Made by a program: the position numbers and the translations under genes. Below are positions 53,986-62,218 of a DNA stretch of 64,000 nt, one piece after another. Numbering within the stretch: position 1 is the stretch's first letter; each line of letters begins with the position of its first letter. The notes beneath the pieces were generated by a model that was not told the DNA's origin, made no database searches, and saw only the letters and a program-made list of their open reading frames with translations. The DNA is from Chloroflexota bacterium (GTDB lineage Bacteria; Chloroflexota; Anaerolineae; DTLA01). The stretch lies in NCBI GenBank assembly GCA_014360805.1, contig JACIWU010000004.1, positions 1-64,000 on the forward strand. The letters are read 5' to 3'.

Positions 53986-55773
53986 CTATGGCCCCGCCGA
54001 CTGCAGCGCCGCCTCAATGTCCTGCGCGCTGAGCCGGCCCTCGTTGCGGAATACCATCACCAGCGGGCGATCGTACACCGTCCACGACTCGTCGGCCCCC
54101 GGCAGTAGCAACGCGCGCCCGTCCTGCCAGGTACGCAGGACGGCTTCGGGCACGGGCAGCCCCGCCCGCGCGAAGGGGTTCTCCACAACGCGCACGCCCA
54201 GAACCCGCATGTCCGTGCCCTCCCAGTGAGCCAGGCGAAAACCCAACCGCTCCTGGAACAGGAGCGTATAGAAGCGCGACGTGATGGGATACAGTTCGCG
54301 CAGCAGGCCCACCGGCCCATACACCCGCTGCGACGCCACAACATAGTAGTCCGTGGCCGCAAGCGCCTTCGCCAAACCCTCCCATTTCTCCGGCGTGTCC
54401 GCATCGTACAGGCTCAACTCGGTCAGGCGGTAGTTGCCCCGGTCGCGCGGCTGGCCCTCCACCACAAGGGGCAGCGGCAGGGCCATGTCCCAGTACTCGG
54501 TGGCCACCGCAGCGCCTTTCGGGATGCGCTCGTACATCCACCGCGACATCCGCACCCACGGGTGCTCCTGGCCGAAGATGCCGTCCAGGCCGACCGCGTA
54601 CAGGCACGTGGTGGCGACGAGAATCAAGACCCCCAGCGCGATTCCCACTCGCTGACCACACGCCCCGAAGCGCCGCCAGGCATCCGCCAACATCCCCGCC
54701 GCCAACACGCACAGCAGCGGCATCATCGGCAGAAGATAGCGCGGAAACTTGGCATGCCACCCGCCCACCACGACGAAGAACGCGAGCGCCCACGCCGCCA
54801 GCACCGCCCAACCGTCGGGACGGCGAACCCGAAGCACCGCCCGCGCGCCTCTCCAAATCAGGCCGCCCCACGCCAGAAGCCCTGCTCCGACGCCCCAGCC
54901 CCGCGTCAGATTCTGCCACAACGGGTAAAGGTACACGACCGTATAGTAGAATTGGAGTGTGTACGGGAAGCGGGGATCGCCCCGCGCCATCAGGGCTTGG
55001 TTGGCCGCCTCGCCCCAAAAGGCCCGTGCATCCACAATCGCGTAAGGGTCGGCGAGGGCGAAGACCGCCAAAGCCACGCCCGCAGCCGCCGCCATCGGCC
55101 CGACCGCCTGCACAAGGCCCTTGCGGCTCCACCGCCCGCCCCCCGCCACTCGCGCGGCAAGCGCCAGGAACGCCAACAAGATGACCGCGGCTCCGATGAG
55201 TTTCGTCGCGGCGGCCAACCCCGAGACCGCGCCCACTGCCAGCGCCCATCGCCGCCTGCCCGTCGCGGCCAACCGCAAGGCGAAATACGCCCCCAGCGCC
55301 GTCCAGAACGCAAGCACCGTGTCCACGGTATAGTAGTGCGCCAACTGAACGTGGATGGGCGACACGGCGAGCAAAAACGCTGCCAGCACGCCCCACCATG
55401 CCCCGGCCAGGGACGCCGCCAGCGCATAGACGAGCAGCACCGTCCCGCAGTCAAAGGCCACCGACAGCGCCCGCGCCAGAATGTGCAGAGGCAGCCGGCC
55501 GCCCGCCATCAATTGCAGGGCCTTGAGCAGGTACAGCGGGAACGAACCGTAGGCGTGGAACGCCGGATTCAGCGGGCTTTCGGGCGTCAGGAGAAGCGGC
55601 AGTTGCTCGGGCGTCGGGACCGACAGTCGATTGCTCACCACCATCAGGATCATGCGCTCGTCGGGGTGAATCCACTGTCCGCCATCCCAGTTCAGCCCGT
55701 AGAGGCGCAGCGCCAGGGCGACCGCCACGACGAGGACCAGGCCGACGCGCGGGCCGAGGACGTTACGCCGCAC
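53986..55773 (-). CDS. GT39-like membrane glycosyltransferase
   Basis: A 595-residue polytopic PMT-like transferase, similar to the N-terminal part of the 1600-residue fusion: GGQWIHPDERMILMVVSNRL (acidic pair), LAHYYTVDTVLAFWTALGAY, then an outer C-terminal domain (TDYYVVASQRVYGPVGLLRE). The start is a GTG at 55773, seven bases after AGGAGG, giving MRRNVLGPRVGL; an open extension to 55800 is judged not translated. Its start overlaps the MFS gene by 11 bases. It lies before the epimerase promoter, so it may be read from the MFS or tlyA side. Confidence 0.83.
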   Translation of the reverse strand: MRRNVLGPRVGLVLVVAVALALRLYGLNWDGGQWIHPDERMILMVVSNRLSVPTPEQLPLLLTPESPLNPAFHAYGSFPLYLLKALQLMAGGRLPLHILARALSVAFDCGTVLLVYALAASLAGAWWGVLAAFLLAVSPIHVQLAHYYTVDTVLAFWTALGAYFALRLAATGRRRWALAVGAVSGLAAATKLIGAAVILLAFLALAARVAGGGRWSRKGLVQAVGPMAAAAGVALAVFALADPYAIVDARAFWGEAANQALMARGDPRFPYTLQFYYTVVYLYPLWQNLTRGWGVGAGLLAWGGLIWRGARAVLRVRRPDGWAVLAAWALAFFVVVGGWHAKFPRYLLPMMPLLCVLAAGMLADAWRRFGACGQRVGIALGVLILVATTCLYAVGLDGIFGQEHPWVRMSRWMYERIPKGAAVATEYWDMALPLPLVVEGQPRDRGNYRLTELSLYDADTPEKWEGLAKALAATDYYVVASQRVYGPVGLLRELYPITSRFYTLLFQERLGFRLAHWEGTDMRVLGVRVVENPFARAGLPVPEAVLRTWQDGRALLLPGADESWTVYDRPLVMVFRNEGRLSAQDIEAALQSAGP

Positions 55774-56932
55774 GCCCGTTCCTCCTGTGAAGAAATACAA
55801 ACGTCAGCAGCCCGGCGAGGACCAGCCCCGACATGGCCACGAACATGTTGCCGTAGCCCAACGCATCGGCCACGGCCCCAAGCCCAAGCGAACCCAAACC
55901 AATGCCCGCGTCAAACACGGCGAACTCCAGGCTTACAACCGCCCCGCGCCCCTCCACAGGCACCGAATCCACGCAGAAGGCGTCCAGGGAAATCTTCGCC
56001 GCGCCGAACAGCAGCCCAATCACAGGTGCCAGCACGAGCAATGGGACCAGGCTGCTCACCCGCGACACCAGCACCAGCGCCACCGCGACGCCCAGCATCC
56101 CCGGCACGATAAGGCGCGCCCGGCCGTAGCGGTCCGACAGGCCGCCCACCGAGTAACTCGCCGCAACCTGCGCCAAGCCGTAGCCCAGGAAGAAGTAACT
56201 GCCCCCCGCGATGCCGCGCGATTCGGCGAAGAGGGGCAAGAAGGCCAGCAGCGCGCCCCAGGCCAGCGCCAGCGCCGCCACCGCCGCCAGCGCCGCCCAC
56301 AGCCGCCGTATGCCCAGCACGGAGCGAAAGGAGACCGGCCTGACCCCCGACTGCCCGCTGTAGTTCCCGCGCGGCAGAACCAGGCTCACCGAAAGGGCCA
56401 TTGCCGCCACCACACACGAAGCAACGAACAGCACCGCAAACCCGTAGTGCTCCTGCACGGCAGCGCCCACGCGCGGCATGATCATCAGCGACAGCGGCAT
56501 GGTGATGGACGCCAGCCCGATCGCCTCGCCGCGCCTGGACGGCTGCGTGATGTCCGGGATCAACGCACCGTAGCCGGTGGTGAACAGACATATCCCCGCG
56601 CCCTGAATGAGCCGCCCAACCGCCAGCAGAGGAAGGGACCCGCCCGCAAGGTAGAACAGCGGGGCGATGCCCGTGGCCACAGCCCCTGCGACGAGGAGCA
56701 CCTTGCGTCCGTAGCGGTCGGCCCAGGCCCCCGCCCAGGGCCGCAACAGCACCGCGGAAACCGCCATCAGGCCGATGATCAGCCCCACTTCCGTCGCGCT
56801 CGGGAACTTCAAGGATATGTACAGAGGCAACGTCCACATGAGCAGGTGGATGCTGGCGAAGAACACAAACTGGGCGAGCATAGCCAGGAAGAACATGCGG
56901 GAGTAGCGGTCTCGCGAGTTGACTTTGGCCAC
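55763..56932 (-). CDS. MFS transporter
   Basis: A 389-residue major-facilitator protein with 12 predicted membrane segments in two six-helix halves. Motif A is ADRYGRKVLLVAGAV after helix 2, and a second copy, LSDRYGRARLIVPGML, lies in the middle loop. No substrate-binding signature is recognised; sugar-phosphate or drug efflux families are both possible. It is 27 bases downstream of tlyA and overlaps the downstream glycosyltransferase, so it is likely in one transcript. Its link to glycan export is inferred from position. Confidence 0.87.
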   Translation of the reverse strand: MAKVNSRDRYSRMFFLAMLAQFVFFASIHLLMWTLPLYISLKFPSATEVGLIIGLMAVSAVLLRPWAGAWADRYGRKVLLVAGAVATGIAPLFYLAGGSLPLLAVGRLIQGAGICLFTTGYGALIPDITQPSRRGEAIGLASITMPLSLMIMPRVGAAVQEHYGFAVLFVASCVVAAMALSVSLVLPRGNYSGQSGVRPVSFRSVLGIRRLWAALAAVAALALAWGALLAFLPLFAESRGIAGGSYFFLGYGLAQVAASYSVGGLSDRYGRARLIVPGMLGVAVALVLVSRVSSLVPLLVLAPVIGLLFGAAKISLDAFCVDSVPVEGRGAVVSLEFAVFDAGIGLGSLGLGAVADALGYGNMFVAMSGLVLAGLLTFVFLHRRNGRAA

Positions 56933-56959
56933 AGTGCGTTGCTCCGTCTTCGGATTCGT

Positions 56960-57757
56960 CTATGAGTTCGGCGAGGCTGCCGCCAATGCCGCTTCCAGGA
57001 TGGAATCCCAGTTCGGCTCCTCGCCGGCCAGCGCCAGGTGCATCAGAAACTCCACGTTGCCCGCGGGGCCGGTGACGGGCGAGCGAATCAGCCCGCGCAC
57101 CCGAAACCCGAGCGCGCGGGCGGTGTCCCGCACCCGTTCCAGCACCTCGCGGTGAACGGCGGGATCCTTGACAACGCCCCCCTTGCCCACCTTGTTCCTG
57201 CCCGCTTCAAACTGGGGCTTCACCAGCGCCACCACCTGGCCCGACTCGGGCTTGAGCACGCGCAGCGCGGCGGGCAGCACCAGGCCCAGAGAGATGAAAG
57301 ACACGTCTATCGTAACGATGTCCACGGCTTCGGGCAACGCTTCCAGATAGCGCACGTTCACCCGATCCATGACGACCACGCGGGGGTCATCGCGCAGGGG
57401 CCAGGCCAGTTGCCCGTACCCCACGTCCAGAGCGTACACACGCCTGGCGCCGCGCTGGAGCAGGCAGTCGGTGAACCCGCCCGTGGACGCGCCAAAGTCG
57501 GCGGCCACCGCTCCCCCCACGGCGACGCCAAAGGCATCCAGCGCCGCCGCCAATTTCAGGCCGCCGCGACTGACGAAGGGCAGCCCCTCGCGCACGCGCA
57601 CGTCGGCGTCGCGGGGCACGGCCATCCCCGGCTTGTCCGCGGTGCGCCCGTCCACCTCCACCTGCCCGGCCAGCGTCAGCCGCCGCGCCTTTTCCCGCGT
57701 CTCGGCCAGCCCCCGCTCTACCAGAAGCACGTCCAGGCGAACCTTGTCCTTGCTCAC
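56960..57757 (-). CDS. tlyA: TlyA-family rRNA 2'-O-methyltransferase
   Basis: A 265-residue protein. N-terminal S4 RNA-binding domain ([28 protein letters not shown]), then an FtsJ/RrmJ-like methyltransferase: [20 protein letters not shown] (SAM motif), [12 protein letters not shown], and [19 protein letters not shown]. Family members methylate 16S and 23S rRNA ribose and can also be called hemolysin A. The start is a GTG at 57757; no ribosome-binding site is present, but a promoter ends 7 bases upstream, so the mRNA is probably leaderless. Open sequence upstream of the GTG comes from repeats. Confidence 0.92.
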   Translation of the reverse strand: MSKDKVRLDVLLVERGLAETREKARRLTLAGQVEVDGRTADKPGMAVPRDADVRVREGLPFVSRGGLKLAAALDAFGVAVGGAVAADFGASTGGFTDCLLQRGARRVYALDVGYGQLAWPLRDDPRVVVMDRVNVRYLEALPEAVDIVTIDVSFISLGLVLPAALRVLKPESGQVVALVKPQFEAGRNKVGKGGVVKDPAVHREVLERVRDTARALGFRVRGLIRSPVTGPAGNVEFLMHLALAGEEPNWDSILEAALAAASPNS

Positions 57758-57763
57758 GGATGC

Positions 57764-57792
57764 AGGATACCCGCACCTGCGCGAAACGTCAA
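57764..57792 (-). promoter_or_regulatory. tlyA: Promoter of tlyA, predicting a leaderless mRNA
   Basis: Minus strand TTGACG (57792-57787), 17-base spacer, TATCCT (57769-57764). The GTG start begins at 57757, about 7 bases from the -10 box, where transcription would start. Confidence 0.7.
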
Positions 57793-57836
57793 GAACGCGC
57801 CCGTCGTCGCGGGGCGGCAGGCCAGGCATCGGGGGA

Positions 57837-58095
57837 ACAGCGGCCATGGAAAGCCGCCTACGAGACGGCACACCGTAGGGTAGCGAGGCGTAGGGCAGGT
57901 TCCCATACCTGCCCCGGCCCTCGGCGGCCATGGAAAGCCGCCCTACGAGACCGCACACCGTAGGGCAGGCGCCCATACCTGCCCGGCCCTCGGCGGCTAT
58001 GGAAAGCCGCCCTACGTGTCTACATTCGTTCTCCATCGGTGTGGATTCGTGTTATTCGTGGATAGCGATCGTAGGGCGGGTTTCCCATACCTGCC
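57837..58095. repeat. Tandem 70-bp array of palindromic GTAGGG repeats
   Basis: The gap 57793-58116 holds no gene. Two units about 70 bases long (57889-57958 and 57959-58022) each pair a CGTAGGGCAGG...CATACCTGCCC half with a CGGC(C/T)ATGGAAAGCCGCC half. A truncated unit precedes them (57837-57888), and an ATTCGTG block (58040-58062) and a last CGTAGGGCGGG...ATACCTGCC copy (about 58070-58095) follow. Confidence 0.75.
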
Positions 58096-58116
58096 GCTCG
58101 CAGCCTCCGCCCCAAG

Positions 58117-58145
58117 TTGACGCTCCAGCCAATCTCCGATATCAT
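58117..58145 (+). promoter_or_regulatory. Promoter of the decaprenyl-phosphate phosphoribosyltransferase-like gene
   Basis: TTGACG (58117-58122), 17-base spacer, TATCAT (58140-58145), 35 bases before the start at 58181. Confidence 0.7.
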
Positions 58146-58180
58146 GTGTCGGCTACTCTACCCAACCGAGGAGAAACAGC

Positions 58181-59053
58181 GTGCTGCGCCTGCTCATCAA
58201 AAGCATGCGGCCCAAGCAGTGGACGAAAAACGTCTTCGTGTGGGCCGCCCTGGTCTTTGACCGCAAACTGTTCCAAACCGAGTACCTGCTCCTAACGCTG
58301 GCGGGGTTCATCATCTTCTGCCTACTGTCCAGCGCCGTCTACCTCATCAACGACCTGGTGGACATTGAGCGGGACCGGCTGCATCCGGTGAAGCGCAACC
58401 GCCCGCTGGCCTCTGGCCAGTTGCCCAAGAGCGCCGCCGTCATCGCTGCCGCCCTCATCGTGGCCATCTTCGTGCCGGCGGCTTTTGCCCTGAACGCCGC
58501 GTTCGGGGTCATCAGCCTGGCCTATCTCCTGCTCATGATCGCCTACTCGTTCTACCTCAAGAACCACGTCATTCTGGACGTGATGACCATCGCCGCGGGG
58601 TTCGTGCTGCGTGTAGCGGGGGGCGTCGTGCTGGTGAACGTGGAGCGCTTCTCGCCGTGGCTGTACATCTGCATGACGTTGCTCGCCCTGTTCCTGGGCT
58701 TCAGCAAGCGGCGGCATGAACTGGCGCTGCTGGCGGAAGATGCCAACAACCACCGCGCCATCCTGGACCAGTACAGCCTGCGGTTCCTGGACGAGATGAT
58801 CAACGTCGTGGCGTCCAGCACGGTCATCGCCTACTCGCTGTACACGTTCTTCGCGCCCAACGTGCCCGCCAACCACACCATGATGCTCACCATCCCGTTT
58901 GTCCTCTACGGCATCTTTCGCTACCTGTACCTGATCCACATCAAGCAGCAGGGCGGCAGCCCCGAAGAACTGCTCCTGAAAGACAAGCCCTTCTTCCTCA
59001 ACGTGCTCCTCTTTGGGATAGCCGTTATCATCATCATGTACTTCACCCACTAG
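58181..59053 (+). CDS. UbiA-family decaprenyl-phosphate phosphoribosyltransferase-like protein
   Basis: A 290-residue polytopic UbiA protein. N-terminal SMRPKQWTKNVFVWAALVF is typical of the DPPR synthase branch (Rv3806c type). The Mg-binding motifs are LINDLVDIERDRLHPVKRNR and the second set SKRRHELALLAED; RPLASGQL follows the first. In mycobacteria this enzyme makes the decaprenyl-phosphoryl-ribose that feeds arabinose donors; here it would supply a polyprenyl-linked pentose to the GT39-like transferases, an inference. GTG start at 58181 after GAGGAG. It is monocistronic and ends at a terminator. Confidence 0.88.
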   Translation: MLRLLIKSMRPKQWTKNVFVWAALVFDRKLFQTEYLLLTLAGFIIFCLLSSAVYLINDLVDIERDRLHPVKRNRPLASGQLPKSAAVIAAALIVAIFVPAAFALNAAFGVISLAYLLLMIAYSFYLKNHVILDVMTIAAGFVLRVAGGVVLVNVERFSPWLYICMTLLALFLGFSKRRHELALLAEDANNHRAILDQYSLRFLDEMINVVASSTVIAYSLYTFFAPNVPANHTMMLTIPFVLYGIFRYLYLIHIKQQGGSPEELLLKDKPFFLNVLLFGIAVIIIMYFTH

Positions 59054-59067
59054 CGCCAGCAGCACAA

Positions 59068-59104
59068 AGAGGGTGCACGGGACGTTCCTGTGCACCCTCT
59101 TTTG
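59068..59104. terminator. Bidirectional terminator between the UbiA-like gene and rpsI
   Basis: AGAGGGTGCAC (59068-59078) pairs with GTGCACCCTCT (59090-59100), followed by TTTGTT on the plus strand and by an A-rich stretch (T-rich for the minus strand) on the other side. It serves converging genes. Confidence 0.82.
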
Positions 59105-59149
59105 TTGTCTTGCGTCCGAGCGTGCCCCGTAAACGAGGCCGCGCCTGGG

Positions 59150-59542
59150 CTAACGCTTGGTGTACTGCGGCGCCTTGCGTGCGCGCTTGAGGCCGGGCTT
59201 CTTGCGCTCTTTGGCGCGCGGGTCGCGGGTAAGCAACCCCGCCTTGCGAAGTGGAAGGCGCATCTCCGGGTCCACCTTCAGCAGGGCGCGCGCGATGCCA
59301 TGGCGCACCGCATCCAACTGGCCGGAAACGCCCCCGCCCTTCACCAGAACCGTGATGTCCCACTTGCCTTCGCTCTCCGTAACCCGCAGAGGCTCCAGCA
59401 ACTGGATCATGTCGCCCTCGCGGGGGAAGTATTCCTCCACCGGGCGGTTGTTCACCACAATCTTGCCCGAACCGGCGAAGAGACGCACCCTTGCGCTGGC
59501 CTCTTTGCGCCGACCCACTGCCTCATAGTACTGAACTGACAT
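59150..59542 (-). CDS. rpsI: Ribosomal protein S9
   Basis: A 130-residue small-subunit protein. [20 protein letters not shown] at the N-terminus, [20 protein letters not shown] in the centre and the C-terminal basic tail [17 protein letters not shown] ending in KR, the P-site tRNA contact. ATG after AGGAGG. Last gene of the rplM-rpsI pair. Confidence 0.97.
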   Translation of the reverse strand: MSVQYYEAVGRRKEASARVRLFAGSGKIVVNNRPVEEYFPREGDMIQLLEPLRVTESEGKWDITVLVKGGGVSGQLDAVRHGIARALLKVDPEMRLPLRKAGLLTRDPRAKERKKPGLKRARKAPQYTKR

Positions 59543-59555
59543 GCGTCCTCCTAAC

Positions 59556-59984
59556 CTACAAATCTAACGGTTTCGGCTGCTGCGCCGCGTGTGGATGATC
59601 GGGCGAAGCGTACACTTTCAGTTTCTTCAGCATCACTCGCCCCAACTTGTTCTTGGGCAGCATGTTGCGCACCGCCGCCCAGATGACACGGTCAGGATGA
59701 GTCTCCAACTGCCTGCGAAGCGTTACGCTCTTCAGCCCGCTGGGATAGCCCGAATAGCGGTAGTACATCTTCTGGTCCAACTTGCGGCCGGTAACGCGAA
59801 TCTTGTCCGCATTGACCACGACCACAAAATCGCCGGTATCCAAATGCGGGGTGTAGTACGGCTTGTGCTTGCCCATCAGAATGCGGGCGATTTGGGAAGC
59901 CAGACGCCCCAGCGTCTTCCCTTCCGCGTCCACCACGTACCACTCTCGCTTGATTTCGCCTTCTTTGACTACGTATGTCTTCAC
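59556..59984 (-). CDS. rplM: Ribosomal protein L13
   Basis: A 142-residue large-subunit protein. [55 protein letters not shown] and [18 protein letters not shown] are all canonical. GTG start at 59984 with AAGGAG 8 bases upstream. It lies 13 bases upstream of rpsI and 12 bases after truA. Confidence 0.97.
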   Translation of the reverse strand: MKTYVVKEGEIKREWYVVDAEGKTLGRLASQIARILMGKHKPYYTPHLDTGDFVVVVNADKIRVTGRKLDQKMYYRYSGYPSGLKSVTLRRQLETHPDRVIWAAVRNMLPKNKLGRVMLKKLKVYASPDHPHAAQQPKPLDL

Positions 59985-59996
59985 CTGGATAACTCC

Positions 59997-60812
59997 TTAC
60001 TCAGAGATGCTGCATGCCCCACGTCCGTAGAGCACTTCCATCAGACACAGCCCGGATGCCGGAGCCGGCGGCGCGACTCGGCTGCGATCCGGCTGGCGAA
60101 ACAAGTCCGCCAGCGCCTCCAGCGTCATGCGCCCCGTGCCCACCCAGACCATGGTGCTCACCAGAGTCCGCACCATGCTTCGCAGGAACGCGTTGGCCTC
60201 CACATCCCACAGCAGGAAGTCCTCGCACCTGCTCCAGCGGGCCCGGCGGATGCACCGCACCGTAGAGTCGCCCCACGGCGCTTCCCCGAAGGCCCCGAAG
60301 TCCTTCTCGCCCACCACCAGCGCGCTGGCCTGCGCCAGGCTCTCCCAGTCGGGTTCTTCGGCCAACCGCCATGCGTACCGTTCCCGCAGCGGCGACCGCA
60401 CCGGCGACACGAACAGCGTGTACCGGTAGCGCCGCGCCACAGCGCTGAAGCGGGCATGGAACCCCTCGGGCATCGCCGCCACCTCGCGCACGGCGATGTC
60501 GGCGGGCAGGTGCGCGTTCATGGCCCGGCCCAGTTCCTCGGGCGAGTGCTTCCATGTGGCCCGGAAACTGATGACCTGCCCCAGGGCATGCACGCCCGCG
60601 TCTGTGCGTCCTCCGCCCACGATACGGACAGGCCCGCCCAGCACCTTCGCCAGCGCCGCCTCCAGTTCGCCCTGGATGGTCGGGGCTTTCGGCTGTATTT
60701 GAAATCCAAAGTACTGTGTGCCGTCGTATTCCACAACGGCCTTGTAAATCTGACCTTCCGCCTCTACGGCGAGACCAGGCGATTGCGCCGTTTCTGCTGC
60801 CGCGCGATTCAC
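59997..60812 (-). CDS. truA: tRNA pseudouridine(38-40) synthase
   Basis: A 271-residue TruA enzyme that makes pseudouridine in the anticodon arm. AVVEYDGTQYFGFQIQP, the catalytic-Asp motif GGGRTDAGVHALGQV (Asp71), ARRYRYTLF and RSMVRTLVSTMVWVG. GTG start at 60812 (MNRAAAE) is 14 bases from rplQ; the first 20 residues are less conserved. TruA in this place, between rplQ and rplM, is common in Gram-positive-type ribosomal operons. Confidence 0.95.
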   Translation of the reverse strand: MNRAAAETAQSPGLAVEAEGQIYKAVVEYDGTQYFGFQIQPKAPTIQGELEAALAKVLGGPVRIVGGGRTDAGVHALGQVISFRATWKHSPEELGRAMNAHLPADIAVREVAAMPEGFHARFSAVARRYRYTLFVSPVRSPLRERYAWRLAEEPDWESLAQASALVVGEKDFGAFGEAPWGDSTVRCIRRARWSRCEDFLLWDVEANAFLRSMVRTLVSTMVWVGTGRMTLEALADLFRQPDRSRVAPPAPASGLCLMEVLYGRGACSISE

Positions 60813-60826
60813 CTCGTCCGTCAGTC

Positions 60827-61183
60827 CTACTCTTCCACCAACTCCAGGAGCACCATCGGTGCGCCGTCGCCCTGGCGCTGCCCCAACTTCAGCATGCGGG
60901 TGTACCCGCCCGCGCGATCCTGATACTTCGGCCCGATGGTCTCAAACAACTTCTGAACCACCTTGGGGTCGTTCAACTGCGCAGCCGCCAGCCTGCGCGC
61001 GTGCAAGTCCCCGCGCTTCGCCAGCGTAATCATGCGCTCGGCCTGGCCGCGAATGGCCCTGGCCTTCGCCTCGGTCGTTTGTATCTTGCCGTGATCCAGA
61101 AACTGTGTTACCAGCGTCCGGAACAGCGCCTTGCGCTGCCCGGTGGAACGTCCCAGTTTTCGGCCTGCTACCTTGTGTCGCAT
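60827..61183 (-). CDS. rplQ: Ribosomal protein L17
   Basis: A 118-residue large-subunit protein: [40 protein letters not shown], and the C-terminal [19 protein letters not shown]. The ATG at 61183 is preferred to the one two codons earlier because MRHK is the family start. Confidence 0.97.
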   Translation of the reverse strand: MRHKVAGRKLGRSTGQRKALFRTLVTQFLDHGKIQTTEAKARAIRGQAERMITLAKRGDLHARRLAAAQLNDPKVVQKLFETIGPKYQDRAGGYTRMLKLGQRQGDGAPMVLLELVEE

Positions 61184-61243
61184 ATCCAATCCCTCGTTGA
61201 ATCAAGTCTCCGGTGCAGGGATGCCGCAGGAACCGCGCGAACG

Positions 61244-62176
61244 CTACTCCTGCAGGAACCCCTTGGCCCGCAACTTCTCCAGCAACTCGTCCAGCGACTT
61301 GCGGCCGAAATTGCGGATGCTCAGAATCTCGTCTTCGCCCTTCTCCAGGCGCGCGAGGACCTCGCCCACTTTCGTGATGCCCGCGCGCTTCAGGCAATTG
61401 TAGGCGCGGACGGTCAGTTCCAGGTCCTCAATGGGCGCAGAGCGAACCCAATCGGGAACGCTGATCTCGGTGGGCACCTCGGCCTCCATCACCTCCACAT
61501 CGCTCACGCCGGCGATGAGGGCGAAATGCTTCACCAGAATCTGCGCGCTCTGACGTAGCGCCTCGCTCGGCCGGATGGTGCCGTCGGTCCACACTTCCAT
61601 AATCAGGCGGTTGAAGTCGGTCATCTGGCCCACGCGCTCGCGCTCCACGCGGAAGTTCGCCTTGCGCACCGGGCTGAACACCGCATCCACCGGAATCTCG
61701 CCGATGGGCAATTCGCCGCGCTCCTCCGCCGGCGAGTAGCCGTATCCGGTCTGCACCACCATCTCAATGTCCAGGTCTGCCTCGGGCGAGTCGGCGGTCA
61801 GCAGGTGCTGATCGGGGTTGACGATCTCCACGTGCGCCGGGCACACCAGGTCGGCTCCTGTGATCACGCCCTCGCCTTTGACTTCCACATGCAGCCGCGC
61901 GGTCTCGCCCTGCGGCATGATGAACCGCAACTGCTTGGCGTTGAGGATCAGCGTGATCATGTCTTCTTTGCAGTGGGGGATGTCCGAGAACTCGTGGAAC
62001 ACCCCGCTCACCCGAATGGACGTTACCGCGGCGCCCGGCAGCGAGGACAGGAGCACTCGCCGCAGCGCGTTCCCCAACGTTACCCCGTAGCCGCCCGGCA
62101 AGGGGCCGATGCTGAACCGACCGTACTTCTGGGAGCCTGCCTGGGTTTCTATTTTCATTAGCACTTGATCAAACAA
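61244..62176 (-). CDS. rpoA: RNA polymerase alpha subunit
   Basis: About 310 residues. N-terminal assembly domain: YGRFSIGPLPGGYGVTLGNA, RRVLLSSLPGAAVTSIRVSG, LDIEMVVQTGYGYSPAEERG; C-terminal DNA-binding domain with helix-hairpin-helix AYNCLKRAGITKVGEVL and FGRKSLDELLEKL. The first codon is uncertain: TTG at 62176 is 8 bases from AAGGAAGG; GTG 62185 and a later ATG (KIETQ) are alternatives. Slightly shorter than E. coli. Confidence 0.96.
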   Translation of the reverse strand: MFDQVLMKIETQAGSQKYGRFSIGPLPGGYGVTLGNALRRVLLSSLPGAAVTSIRVSGVFHEFSDIPHCKEDMITLILNAKQLRFIMPQGETARLHVEVKGEGVITGADLVCPAHVEIVNPDQHLLTADSPEADLDIEMVVQTGYGYSPAEERGELPIGEIPVDAVFSPVRKANFRVERERVGQMTDFNRLIMEVWTDGTIRPSEALRQSAQILVKHFALIAGVSDVEVMEAEVPTEISVPDWVRSAPIEDLELTVRAYNCLKRAGITKVGEVLARLEKGEDEILSIRNFGRKSLDELLEKLRAKGFLQE

Positions 62177-62218
62177 CGAAACCACCTTCCTTGTTCGCTA
62201 CAAAATGGCAGAGCAACA

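Noticed and set aside
57758-58036. An N-terminal extension of TlyA
   Set aside because: It is translated repeat DNA, upstream of a promoter for the GTG start.
57837-58095. A CRISPR array
   Set aside because: Units are imperfect, of about 70 bases, with palindromes at both halves and no unique spacers of constant length.
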